A DNA stretch of 5,322 nucleotides, taken from an uncultured Oscillospiraceae bacterium (GTDB lineage: Bacteria; Bacillota; Clostridia; Oscillospirales; Acutalibacteraceae). The DNA is taken from NCBI GenBank assembly GCA_900546895.1, contig UREO01000216.1:1-5322 (forward strand), read 5' to 3'. Below, in pieces: positions 1-5,322 of the stretch. Within the stretch, counting starts at the first letter, position 1. Each line of letters opens with the position of its first letter. The notes under the pieces are model-generated. The model saw only the letters and a program-made list of their open reading frames with translations. It was not told where the DNA came from and searched no databases. The position numbers were made by a program, and so were the translations under genes.

Positions 1-152
1 TCCAGCGCCTGCCCAAGCCCGCACACATTCCCGTGCCCGAAAATCGTGATGACTCCTTCCACGAATTTATTTTCCGCCCCGTCCACGCTGACGTACTGTC
101 GATCCAAAAAACGCACAAGCGCCTGTGCCATTGTCATTCTGGTCGTACCCAT
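1..152 (-). CDS. iolD: 3D-(3,5/4)-trihydroxycyclohexane-1,2-dione acylhydrolase (IolD), N-terminal fragment
   Basis: IolD is a cytoplasmic thiamine-diphosphate-dependent enzyme that hydrolyses the ring of trihydroxycyclohexane-1,2-dione to 5-deoxyglucuronate in inositol breakdown. Only the first 50 codons are here and the gene leaves the window at its left edge. The fragment begins [20 protein letters not shown] and later shows [20 protein letters not shown] (residues 31-50), which closely resembles the start of Bacillus IolD as I remember it (TAQALIKFLNQQY, then [14 protein letters not shown]). The ATG at 152 is chosen because AAAGGAG lies at a good distance upstream; a second in-frame ATG at 137 has no comparable site. 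It starts 22 bp after the iolC stop, so it is probably translated from the same leftward mRNA. The catalytic and cofactor-binding parts lie outside the window, so intactness cannot be judged. Identity is a family match supported by context. Confidence 0.9.
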   Translation of the reverse strand, partial: MGTTRMTMAQALVRFLDRQYVSVDGAENKFVEGVITIFGHGNVCGLGQAL

Positions 153-174
153 AACCGAACTCCTTTCGTAATCT

Positions 175-1194
175 CTATGCTCTGGCGATCATTTCGCCGT
201 ATTTTTGCTTGCAGTCGGCAATGTAATCCCGAACGGTCTTCGCGTCCGGCATGCTGTCCGCGCAGGAATGGCTGGCGACGAGCAGGGACGCAGACGCGCT
301 GCCGAATTCCAGACAGTCGATGATTTTCCAGCCTTCCAGCAGCCCGTACAGAAACGCGGAAGCATAACCGTCGCCGCCGCCGAAGCCCTTCAGCTTTTTA
401 ATCGGAAACGGCTTCACGGTATAGCTTTGGCCGTCGCAGGTGTACGCCGTGGAACCTTCCTTCCCGTGCTTGATGACAACGATTTTGGCACAGTGGCTGT
501 GCCAAAGGGCTGCGGTTTCCCTGTCCGAAAGGCCGGGCCGGATCAGGCTCTGGGTCAGATCGTATTCCTCTCTGGAACCCAAAATCACATCGGCCTGACC
601 GGCGGCAATCCCGTAGTAAACGCCGAGTTCATCCTCTGACTTCCAGTTATACGCGCGGTAATCGATGTCAAAAATAACCGGCGTATCGGTTTTTTTCGCA
701 AGGAACAGCGCCTTTAGGGCCGCTTCCCGCGACGGGCTCTCGGCCAGCGCCGTTCCGGAGATCAAAAGCGCCTTGCTCTGTTTCATGTATTCCTCGTCAA
801 TATCGTTTACATTTAACTGTAAATCCGCAATTTTGTTGCGGTACATTAAAATGCTGCTTTCTTTTTCACTTAGAATTTCCGTAAAGGTAAGCCCCAGCTT
901 TTCTCCATTTTCACAGCGGCGGATCCGGGAAGTGTCGATTCCCTCTTTTTTGAAATATTCCGTCACATAATCACCGAACCGGTCGTCGGATACCCGCGCG
1001 AAAAAGCCGCATTTCTTCCCCAGCCGCGAAAGTCCCACCGCAATATTTGCGGGAGAACCGCCCAGATATTTCTTATAGGTCGTGCTCTCCGCCAGCGTTT
1101 TATAATAGTCAACCGGATTCAAGTCAATCGTGATTCTGCCCAAAGGCGTAAGGTCGAATTTTCTGTTTGCGTCAAACTCTATGTATTTCATCAT
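175..1194 (-). CDS. iolC: 5-dehydro-2-deoxygluconokinase (IolC), PfkB/ribokinase family
   Basis: This 339-residue cytoplasmic kinase phosphorylates 5-dehydro-2-deoxy-D-gluconate with ATP to the 6-phosphate, which is the aldolase substrate and, in Bacillus, the inducer of IolR. The sequence shows the PfkB fold signatures: [15 protein letters not shown] near residues 45-59 (sugar binding), [10 protein letters not shown] near 175-184, KHGKEGS at 242-248, and [11 protein letters not shown] at 271-281 containing the presumed catalytic base Asp275. The usual GAGD anion-hole motif reads GGGD. Length is close to that of known IolC (about 325 residues). Two ATGs sit at 1194 and 1191; a purine-rich AGGGAAAGGGA lies just upstream and cannot separate them, so the true start may be three bases in. 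It lies 28 bp after the aldolase stop and 22 bp before iolD. The context (aldolase, IolD, IolA) argues against a generic sugar kinase. Confidence 0.93.
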   Translation of the reverse strand: MMKYIEFDANRKFDLTPLGRITIDLNPVDYYKTLAESTTYKKYLGGSPANIAVGLSRLGKKCGFFARVSDDRFGDYVTEYFKKEGIDTSRIRRCENGEKLGLTFTEILSEKESSILMYRNKIADLQLNVNDIDEEYMKQSKALLISGTALAESPSREAALKALFLAKKTDTPVIFDIDYRAYNWKSEDELGVYYGIAAGQADVILGSREEYDLTQSLIRPGLSDRETAALWHSHCAKIVVIKHGKEGSTAYTCDGQSYTVKPFPIKKLKGFGGGDGYASAFLYGLLEGWKIIDCLEFGSASASLLVASHSCADSMPDAKTVRDYIADCKQKYGEMIARA

Positions 1195-1222
1195 GCCGTC
1201 CCTTTCCCTGTGCGCGTTTTTA

Positions 1223-2077
1223 TCAAATTTGCTCCAAAGGTATTTTGTTGTTAAAAATTTCGATATGTTTTTTTACGTTCCCATATACTTCCCGAACCAT
1301 TGCTTCATTGAGCGCAAAGTAATTGTAGGGAGCCTCCGTTCGGAAATACTTTTCCGCTCCCCGTGTCAGAGCGTCGAAATTGGCCGTGGCAATGTTGATT
1401 TTGCGGATACCGTGCTGAATACAGGTCCTGAAATCCTGAGGGCTGATTCCCGTACCGCCGTGAAGCACCAGAGGAACCGCGACTTTTTGATGGATTTCTT
1501 CCAGAATATCAAAACGGATTTTCGGCTCTGTGGCATAGTGACCGTGTGCATTCCCTATTGCAACGGCCAGGGCGTCCACCCCTGTTTCCTTTACAAAATC
1601 GCGGGCGACATCCGGATCGGTGCACGCCATTTTATGATTGACGCTGTTGTCCTCGCTTCCTCCTACAACCCCAAGCTCAGCCTCTGTGGACGCTCCGCAC
1701 TCTTCGGCCATCCGTATCACCTGTCCGGTGACCTTTATGTTTTCAGGCAGCTCGTATTTGGAGCCGTCAAACATGACGGACGTAAAGCCCAGATCGAGCG
1801 CCTGTTGCACGGTATCCACTGTCAGGCCGTGGTCCAGATGGACCGCGATATCCACTTTCGCATTCCTGGCCGCATGAATCATCATGGGCCCCATCAAATC
1901 CAACGGGGAATGTTTCAGCCGGATTTGCGCAATCTGCAGGATAATAGGGGTGTTCAGTTCTTCCGCCGCCTTGACCGCGCCAATCAGCATTTCCATATTT
2001 CCTACGTTGAAGGCTCCGACTGCCCTATCCTCTCTGGAAGCATCCATAATGAGTTCCTTCATAGGACGGATAGACAT
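1223..2077 (-). CDS. iolJ: Class II aldolase, probable 6-phospho-5-dehydro-2-deoxy-D-gluconate aldolase (IolJ)
   Basis: The 284-residue protein belongs to the zinc-dependent class II ketose-bisphosphate aldolases, which include FbaA, GatY, KbaY and IolJ. Visible hallmarks are HLDHG at 80-84 (Asp82 likely catalytic, His83 a zinc ligand), TEAELGVVGG at 131-140 (acidic metal-site region), NAHG at 176-179 (His178 zinc ligand), LVLHGGTGI at 203-211 (His206 zinc ligand, phosphate loop) and KINIATAN at 226-233 (substrate phosphate and DHAP binding). All expected metal ligands are present. The expected reaction splits the IolC product into dihydroxyacetone phosphate and malonate semialdehyde. Motifs alone do not distinguish IolJ from tagatose- or fructose-bisphosphate aldolases; the choice rests on its being the first gene before iolC and iolD with iolA nearby. 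The ATG at 2077 has GAAGGA about 8 bases upstream; another ATG at 2084 is out of frame. Confidence 0.82.
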   Translation of the reverse strand: MSIRPMKELIMDASREDRAVGAFNVGNMEMLIGAVKAAEELNTPIILQIAQIRLKHSPLDLMGPMMIHAARNAKVDIAVHLDHGLTVDTVQQALDLGFTSVMFDGSKYELPENIKVTGQVIRMAEECGASTEAELGVVGGSEDNSVNHKMACTDPDVARDFVKETGVDALAVAIGNAHGHYATEPKIRFDILEEIHQKVAVPLVLHGGTGISPQDFRTCIQHGIRKINIATANFDALTRGAEKYFRTEAPYNYFALNEAMVREVYGNVKKHIEIFNNKIPLEQI

Positions 2078-2106
2078 GTTTCATCCTTCTCTCTGTAATG
2101 TTTTGA

Positions 2107-2128
2107 ATATGTTATGACGATATGTTAT
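2107..2128. repeat. Tandem direct repeat ATATGTTAT x2, candidate operator before iolJ
   Basis: A perfect 9-bp repeat, ATATGTTAT, occurs at 2107-2115 and again at 2120-2128, giving a 13-bp period with the spacer GACG. On the minus strand it reads ATAACATAT twice. It lies 30-51 bp upstream of the iolJ start and overlaps the predicted -10 and start point of the leftward operon, a typical place for a repressor to bind. Bacillus IolR is known to bind directly repeated sites, though this sequence does not match the Bacillus consensus as I recall it. Operator function is inferred from position and repetition. Confidence 0.45.
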
Positions 2129-2150
2129 CACTATGCTGCAAATTATTCAA
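2122..2150 (-). promoter_or_regulatory. Candidate extended -10 promoter of the leftward iolJ-iolC-iolD operon
   Basis: On the minus strand TTGAAT (2150-2145) is followed after 17 bases by TAACAT (2127-2122), with TG one base before the -10 (TGATAACAT), an extended -10 arrangement. Transcription would begin near 2115 and leave a leader of about 38 bases, with the GAAGGA ribosome site of iolJ. The -10 matches the consensus at only four of six positions, and the region is AT-rich enough to offer alternatives, so this is a moderate call. Confidence 0.4.
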
Positions 2151-2357
2151 TAGATTTTCACTAAGATTTAGGTAATTTTTATTTATTTATAATAACTTAC
2201 AATATTCAAATAATTCCTTTATCAATAATCAACAACCAATTAATTCAAAAAAGAATAAATTTGCATCTTACTTTGTGATTATATTTCTACATTATAATTA
2301 AACGTTATTTTAATAAAAAATTCGCCAAAAGCTTTCTGCATTCGACAAATTTATGAA

Positions 2358-2386
2358 TTGCAAATTTTGACTAAGTTCTATATAAT
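2358..2386 (+). promoter_or_regulatory. Sigma-A promoter of the DeoR-family regulator gene
   Basis: TTGCAA at 2358-2363 is followed by an ideal 17-base spacer and a perfect TATAAT at 2381-2386. The start point would be near 2393, leaving a leader of about 66 bases before the regulator ATG. The -35 is flanked by a direct repeat of CAAATTT (2346-2352 and 2361-2367), and an inverted repeat begins just after the -10, so the promoter is well placed for autoregulation. Confidence 0.75.
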
Positions 2387-2390
2387 AAAG

Positions 2391-2420
2391 GAACAATATA
2401 ACCATTTTTATATATTGCTC
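2391..2420. repeat. Inverted repeat at the regulator transcription start, candidate operator
   Basis: GAACAATATA (2391-2400) and TATATTGCTC (2411-2420) are inverted copies matching at 9 of 10 positions (the inner 7 perfectly, CAATATA/TATATTG), separated by a 10-base spacer. The arm centres are 20 bp apart, about two helical turns, as expected for a dimeric repressor touching one face of the DNA. It begins four bases after the -10 box, covering the predicted start point. It could also fold in the mRNA as a weak AU-rich stem. A related half, ACAATAT, occurs at 2199-2205. Confidence 0.5.
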
Positions 2421-2458
2421 TATGATTTCCCGCGAATAATATATGATTAGGAGTTAAA

Positions 2459-3220
2459 ATGATGCGGTCTAAAAGAATTGAAGAAATCAAAGCCTACATT
2501 TACGACAACAAAACGGTGACACTCGACCAGATCTGTGAAAAGTTCAAGGTTTCGAAGAGTACGCTCCGAAGGGACCTGGACGAGATTTTGATGGAAAGCG
2601 ACATTAAAAAAATTTACGGCGGTGTGACGGCGATTCCCAAAAGGGAGCTGACCTCCTTTGAGGAGCGAAATATCTCAAACTCAGCGGCAAAGGAACAAAT
2701 CGCTGCAGCCGCGGCCGAACTGGTGGAGGACGGCGATATCGCCTTCATCGATTCGGGAACGACAACGCTGCACATTGTCGACTATATACGGGATAAAAAG
2801 AAAATCACCATCCTTACCAACAACGTGGAAATCATTTTGCGTGCAATCCCGTACGACAATATCAACATCATTTCCCTTTCCGGTACGCTCAACCGCAAAA
2901 CCTTGTCCTTTACCGGCACCAGCTCCGCACAGGTGCTGCAAAATTACAATATCAGCAAGGCATTTATGGCCACGACCGGGTTTTCCATCGCCAACGGCGT
3001 GACCAATTCCTCTCCTTCGGAGTCCGATATCAAACGCATGGCCGTAAAGCGCAGCCAGCAGGTTTATCTTTTAGCTGACAGCAGTAAATTCGGTGCGGTT
3101 TCTTTGATTACTTACTGCGATCTGAGCCAGGTAAACGTCCTGATTACCGAAGCCGAACCGCCCAAAGAGATTCGCAGCTTTGTAACGGGATCCGGCGGCA
3201 GAATTCTTCTTGCCAAATGA
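2459..3220 (+). CDS. iolR: DeoR-family transcriptional regulator, probable IolR-type repressor
   Basis: The 253-residue protein has the standard DeoR layout. A winged helix-turn-helix spans about residues 5-57, with VTLDQICEKFKVSKSTLRRD at 20-39 and the wing end IYGGV at 52-56. A sugar-phosphate-sensing domain (about 76-235) follows, with DSGTT at 98-102, LTNN at 119-122, SGTLNRKTLSFTG at 141-153 and DSSKFG at 207-212. It is nearly the same length as Bacillus IolR (251). Proteins of this family usually repress sugar-catabolism genes and release DNA on binding a phosphorylated intermediate; in Bacillus IolR this is the IolC product. That this protein uses the same ligand is inferred from its place between the divergent iol genes. 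AGGAG at 2449-2453 lies 5 bases before the first ATG (2459) and 8 before the second (2462), so the second may be the real start. It has its own promoter and probable autoregulatory sites. Confidence 0.85.
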   Translation: MMRSKRIEEIKAYIYDNKTVTLDQICEKFKVSKSTLRRDLDEILMESDIKKIYGGVTAIPKRELTSFEERNISNSAAKEQIAAAAAELVEDGDIAFIDSGTTTLHIVDYIRDKKKITILTNNVEIILRAIPYDNINIISLSGTLNRKTLSFTGTSSAQVLQNYNISKAFMATTGFSIANGVTNSSPSESDIKRMAVKRSQQVYLLADSSKFGAVSLITYCDLSQVNVLITEAEPPKEIRSFVTGSGGRILLAK

Positions 3221-3255
3221 TGCGGCATTCGACGGATTGATAAAATTGATTCAAA

Positions 3256-3280
3256 ATTTATTTGCTTTCTACAAATAAAT
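3256..3280. repeat. 9-bp perfect inverted repeat between the regulator gene and iolA
   Basis: ATTTATTTG (3256-3264) and CAAATAAAT (3272-3280) are perfect inverted copies with a 7-base spacer. The same ATTTATTTG recurs at 3317-3325, and ATTTATTTTG at 3283-3292, so this short stretch carries four related copies upstream of the iolA promoter. The stem is almost all A-T, which makes it a poor intrinsic terminator although it follows the regulator stop by 35 bases; no better terminator is visible here. An operator or activator site is as likely. The rest of the 197-bp gap (3221-3417) holds only the iolA promoter and ribosome site. Confidence 0.5.
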
Positions 3281-3334
3281 GAATTTATTTTGCACATATA
3301 AATAACAATTTTCGATATTTATTTGGAAATTGAC

Positions 3335-3363
3335 TTGATTTTTTTATTATTCAAAGATATAAT
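3335..3363 (+). promoter_or_regulatory. Sigma-A promoter of iolA
   Basis: TTGATT (3335-3340) is followed by a 17-base spacer and a perfect TATAAT (3358-3363). Transcription should start near 3370, giving a leader of about 48 bases that ends in a near-ideal ribosome site, AAGGAGG (3404-3410), 7 bases before the iolA ATG. A short inverted pair, CAATTT (3306-3311) and AAATTG (3327-3332), lies just upstream of the -35 and may be a regulatory site. iolA can therefore be expressed separately from the regulator gene. Confidence 0.7.
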
Positions 3364-3417
3364 GGTTAAAAGATTCATAACTTACTCATAAGTTTATCAT
3401 TTTAAGGAGGAAAAAGA

Positions 3418-4929
3418 ATGAGTGAAGTCAAGAAACTGAGACCTTATATCAACGGAGAATTCATCGAGTCAAAGACGGAAAAATACAGTGACGCCTATGA
3501 TCCGAGTACCGGCGAGGTGATCGCCAAGGTGCCTCGCTGTACGCCGGATGAGGTGGAGCAAGCGGTCGCAAGCGCCAAGGCGGCTTACCCGGGCTGGTCG
3601 TCTACTCCGGTCGTAAAGCGCGTGCAGATTCTTTATAAGATGCGGCAGCTGATCGAGGAGCACCTCGACGAACTGACTTATCTGGTCGCGCAGGAAAACG
3701 GAAAGAACTGGTCGGAAGCGCAGGGCGACGTGCTGAAGGCGAAGGAAGGTACCGAACAGGCAATTTCGGCGCCCTCGCTGATGATGGGCGAAAGCCTGAT
3801 GGACGCCTCCAAGGGCTACGATACCGTTCTGTACCGCATCCCTCTGGGCGTGTGTGCGGGTATTATCCCTTTCAACTTTCCGTCCATGATCCCAATGGGC
3901 TGGATGACACCGATCTGCATTGCGTGCGGCAATACCATCGTTTTAAAAGCGGCGACGTTTACCCCGCAGTCCGCCCTCCGGTTTGCGGAACTGTACAAAG
4001 AGGCCGGCCTTCCGGACGGCGTCATCAACATTGTCACCTGTTCCCGGCATGAGGCCGAAATTCTTCTGACCCACCCCGATGTAAAAGCCATTACTTTTGT
4101 AGGCTCCACCGATGTCGGCCAGCATATTTATTCCACTGCGGCCGCACACGGAAAACGGGTACAGGCGCTTTGCGAAGCAAAAAACCACGCTTTGGTTTTG
4201 AACGACTCACCGGTTGAAAGAACCGCGGCCGGTATCATTAACTCCTCTTTCGGCTGCGCCGGCGAGCGCTGCATGGCACTTCCCGTCGTCGTCGTCCAGG
4301 AAGGAATCGCCGACCGGCTGGTCGCTGAGATTGTGAAACAGGCCAATAAGATGAAAATAGGGCCTGCCTATGACAAGACCACGAAGTTAGGCCCAGTGAT
4401 CAACGAGGCGCACCGTCAGTCTGTATCCAGTTGGATACAGAAAGGAATCGACGAAGGAGCCGCCCTTGTGCTTGACGGCAGGAATGTCAAAGTAGAAGGC
4501 TTTGAAAAAGGATTTTACCTTGGGCCAACCATCTTTGACCACGTAAAACCCGGCATGACGGTCGGTGAAAGAGAAATCTTCGGTCCCGTGCTCTGCATTA
4601 AGAGAGTAAAAACCTTTGAAGAAGGCCTTGCCGTTATGAACGAGAATCCGTTTGCGAACGGCTCCGTGATCTTTACCCAGAACGGGCATTACGCCAGAGA
4701 GTTTGTCCGCCACACCGACGGCGGCATGGTCGGCGTGAATGTCGGCATCCCGGTACCCGTGGGATATTTCACCTTCTCCGGGCATAAAAAGTCCTTCTTC
4801 GGCGACCTGCACTGCCTTGGCAAAGACGGCTACCGGTTCTATACGGACAGCAAGGTCGTCACCACCCGCTGGTTTGATGAAGAAGAATCCAAATCCACGA
4901 CTGTAAGCACCTGGGACGGCACCATCTAA
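3418..4929 (+). CDS. iolA: CoA-acylating malonate/methylmalonate-semialdehyde dehydrogenase (IolA/MmsA)
   Basis: This 503-residue cytoplasmic aldehyde dehydrogenase oxidises malonate semialdehyde with NAD+ and CoA, releasing CO2 and giving acetyl-CoA, the last step of inositol breakdown; the family also acts on methylmalonate semialdehyde. The cofactor-binding half shows IPFNFPSMIPMGW at 150-162, NTIVLKAA at 172-179 and FVGSTDVG at 227-234. The catalytic cysteine is Cys285 in GCAGERCMA (279-287), and EIFGP is at 386-390. The general-base glutamate of hydrolytic aldehyde dehydrogenases is replaced: the aligned segment reads ALCEAKNH (250-257), the KNH feature typical of the CoA-acylating group. 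The GVNVGIPVPVGYFTFSGHKK segment (439-458) is also characteristic. It is slightly longer than Bacillus IolA (about 487) through a short polar tail. Start: AAGGAGG 7 bases upstream. A DeoR-type regulator precedes it and a terminator hairpin follows. Confidence 0.93.
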   Translation: MSEVKKLRPYINGEFIESKTEKYSDAYDPSTGEVIAKVPRCTPDEVEQAVASAKAAYPGWSSTPVVKRVQILYKMRQLIEEHLDELTYLVAQENGKNWSEAQGDVLKAKEGTEQAISAPSLMMGESLMDASKGYDTVLYRIPLGVCAGIIPFNFPSMIPMGWMTPICIACGNTIVLKAATFTPQSALRFAELYKEAGLPDGVINIVTCSRHEAEILLTHPDVKAITFVGSTDVGQHIYSTAAAHGKRVQALCEAKNHALVLNDSPVERTAAGIINSSFGCAGERCMALPVVVVQEGIADRLVAEIVKQANKMKIGPAYDKTTKLGPVINEAHRQSVSSWIQKGIDEGAALVLDGRNVKVEGFEKGFYLGPTIFDHVKPGMTVGEREIFGPVLCIKRVKTFEEGLAVMNENPFANGSVIFTQNGHYAREFVRHTDGGMVGVNVGIPVPVGYFTFSGHKKSFFGDLHCLGKDGYRFYTDSKVVTTRWFDEEESKSTTVSTWDGTI

Positions 4930-4950
4930 GCCGAAACCCGTTTTGTACAT

Positions 4951-5005
4951 AGCCGGCAACAGAACCGGCTCAGAAGCCGGAAGGACGCTGCCCCGTTCCT
5001 TCCGG
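4951..5005 (+). repeat. Overlapping, mutually exclusive hairpins downstream of iolA
   Basis: Three related segments, AGCCGG (4951-4956), CCGGCT (4965-4970) and AGCCGG (4975-4980), can pair as 1:2 (8-base loop) or as 2:3 (loop CAGA). The third overlaps the left arm of a 9-bp stem, CCGGAAGGA (4977-4985) with TCCTTCCGG (4997-5005). So 1:2 plus 3:4 competes with 2:3, as in attenuators. No U-tract follows the 3:4 stem, so it is not itself a standard terminator. It may be a transcript 3'-end stabiliser; function is unknown. Confidence 0.55.
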
Positions 5006-5024
5006 TAACAATTCCTCCCTCCAC

Positions 5025-5066
5025 AGAAGCAAAAGGCTTACCGTTCACGTAAAGCCTTTTGCTTCT
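5025..5066 (+). terminator. Putative intrinsic terminator after iolA
   Basis: AGAAGCAAAAGGCTT (5025-5039) and AAGCCTTTTGCTTCT (5052-5066) form a perfect 15-bp stem with a 12-base loop; TAC/GTA pairing can extend it with one bulged A. The following bases, CCATTTAAT, contain only a short T run, so termination may be incomplete. The opposite strand has no T run after the stem, so rightward termination of iolA is the natural reading. The next gene starts 159 bp beyond it. Confidence 0.7.
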
Positions 5067-5100
5067 CCATTTAATAGTAGCAATCTCTCAACTAAAAGTC

Positions 5101-5194
5101 GGCGGAATCTGTTCCGGGCCGCGAGGGGGGCCGCGCCCAGAGTCAAGCAACAAGGCGGAGAAAAGCATTCCGTCTTTCTGTCAATCTAACCGCC
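5101..5194 (+). other. GC-rich structured leader candidate upstream of the transporter gene
   Basis: The first 15-20 bp of the terminator-to-gene spacer are ordinary, but 5101-5160 is unusually GC-rich for a spacer in this locus. It contains a direct repeat GGGCCGCG (5116-5123, 5128-5135) that also folds as a hairpin: GGG/CCC and CGCG/CGCG (5116-5123 with 5132-5138), one bulged C and a G-rich loop. GGCGG at 5101-5105 can pair with CCGCC at 5190-5194 to enclose the whole segment, while a second GGCGGA (5154-5159) can pair locally with TCCGTC (5169-5174). I do not recognise a known riboswitch. No good promoter is visible between the terminator and 5225. Confidence 0.35.
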
Positions 5195-5224
5195 AAATCA
5201 TCAGATCAGAGAGGACTTCCCATT

Positions 5225-5322
5225 ATGATAACCGCAGCAGAAAAGAAAACGAAGGACACGCCGCAGATCCTTCTCCTGTCCGTCATTGTGTCCCTTTTTT
5301 GGTTTAGCCAGTATGTTTATAT
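5225..5322 (+). CDS. Probable MFS transporter, N-terminal fragment
   Basis: The first 32 codons of a gene cut by the right edge. The protein begins MITAAEKKTKDTPQILLLSV, a short charged cytoplasmic start followed by a hydrophobic segment from about residue 15 (ILLLSVIVSLFWFSQYVY). A first transmembrane helix of this kind, with FWFSQYVY near its outer end, is what I associate with major facilitator superfamily permeases, but 32 residues are too few for certainty. AGAGAGGA ends 9 bases before the ATG and supports the start. It follows iolA by 295 bp and a terminator, so it is probably a separate unit, perhaps importing inositol or a related sugar alcohol; substrate is inference from context only. 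Confidence 0.55.
   Translation, partial: MITAAEKKTKDTPQILLLSVIVSLFWFSQYVY

Larger units (their letters stand above)
2078..2458. other. AT-rich divergent control region between the iolJ operon and the regulator gene
   Basis: This 381-bp spacer has no convincing gene. It separates two divergent transcripts and is much richer in A and T than the genes. It holds the promoters and repeats listed separately. A further possible minus-strand promoter is TATAAT at 2296-2291 with a poor -35 (TTTTTA, 2319-2314) 17 bases away; it would give a leader of roughly 210 bases before iolJ, and I rate it weak. The motif GCAAATT recurs at 2138-2144 and 2360-2366 on the plus strand and 2257-2264 on the minus strand (as GCAAATTT), but in such AT-rich DNA this may be chance. 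No clear catabolite-response (cre) site was found. Confidence 0.75.

Noticed and set aside
1130..2098. Long plus-strand open frame of 322 codons
   Set aside because: It lies opposite iolJ and the start of iolC, whose motifs are unambiguous on the minus strand; the translation has no recognisable domain and looks like an antisense shadow.
2295..2308. Possible catabolite-response (cre) site around AAACGTTA
   Set aside because: It has the central CG and flanking A/T but misses the outer TG and CA and has about four mismatches to the consensus.
2338..3233. 9-mer GCATTCGAC at 2338-2346 and 3225-3233
   Set aside because: A single 9-base match between two spacers of this size is not far from chance, and the two copies have different positions relative to the promoters.
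3221..3300. Intrinsic terminator for the regulator gene at the 3256-3280 inverted repeat
   Set aside because: The stem is nearly all A-T and would be unstable, so it is listed as a repeat rather than a terminator.
3330..3363. TTGACT (3330-3335) as the -35 of the iolA promoter
   Set aside because: It is 22 bases from TATAAT, too far; the overlapping TTGATT at 3335-3340 gives the ideal 17.
4387..4959. Minus-strand open frame of 190 codons
   Set aside because: It is antisense to the conserved C-terminal half of iolA and has no recognisable features or good ribosome site.
5059..5307. Plus-strand open frame of 82 codons
   Set aside because: It starts inside the terminator stem and overlaps the transporter start in another frame; the latter has a better ribosome site and a plausible transmembrane helix.

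Overview
The window carries part of a myo-inositol (iol) catabolism locus from a low-GC Gram-positive bacterium, most likely a member of the Clostridia (Bacillota). The evidence for that host is strong purine-rich Shine-Dalgarno sequences, spacers far more AT-rich than the genes, sigma-A-type promoters (for example TTGCAA-17-TATAAT) and protein sequences of the Firmicute iol type. The genus cannot be fixed from this sequence.

Left arm (positions 1-2077, minus strand): a tightly packed operon in the order iolJ-like aldolase, iolC kinase, iolD hydrolase. iolD runs off the left edge and only its first 50 codons are present. The gaps are 28 and 22 bp, so the three genes are probably co-transcribed leftward. 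iolB, iolE and iolG, if present, lie outside the window.

Centre (2078-2458): a 381-bp AT-rich divergent control region. It has a good promoter for the rightward regulator gene, a candidate extended -10 promoter for the leftward operon, a palindrome at the predicted start of the regulator transcript and a tandem 9-bp repeat over the predicted start of the operon transcript. These repeats are the best operator candidates.

Right arm (2459-5322, plus strand): a DeoR-family regulator (IolR-like), a second AT-rich control region with its own promoter (3221-3417), iolA/mmsA (CoA-acylating malonate/methylmalonate-semialdehyde dehydrogenase), a hairpin cluster ending in a 15-bp-stem terminator, a GC-rich structured stretch, and the first 32 codons of a membrane protein that looks like an MFS transporter.

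Together the genes cover the lower half of the pathway. IolD opens the trione ring, IolC phosphorylates 5-dehydro-2-deoxygluconate, the aldolase cleaves the product to dihydroxyacetone phosphate and malonate semialdehyde, and IolA converts the latter to acetyl-CoA and CO2. The regulator probably represses the locus until a pathway intermediate accumulates, and the transporter may import an inositol-type substrate. No wholly new system is evident. The least explained parts are the control-region repeats, the mutually exclusive hairpins after iolA and the GC-rich leader before the transporter.
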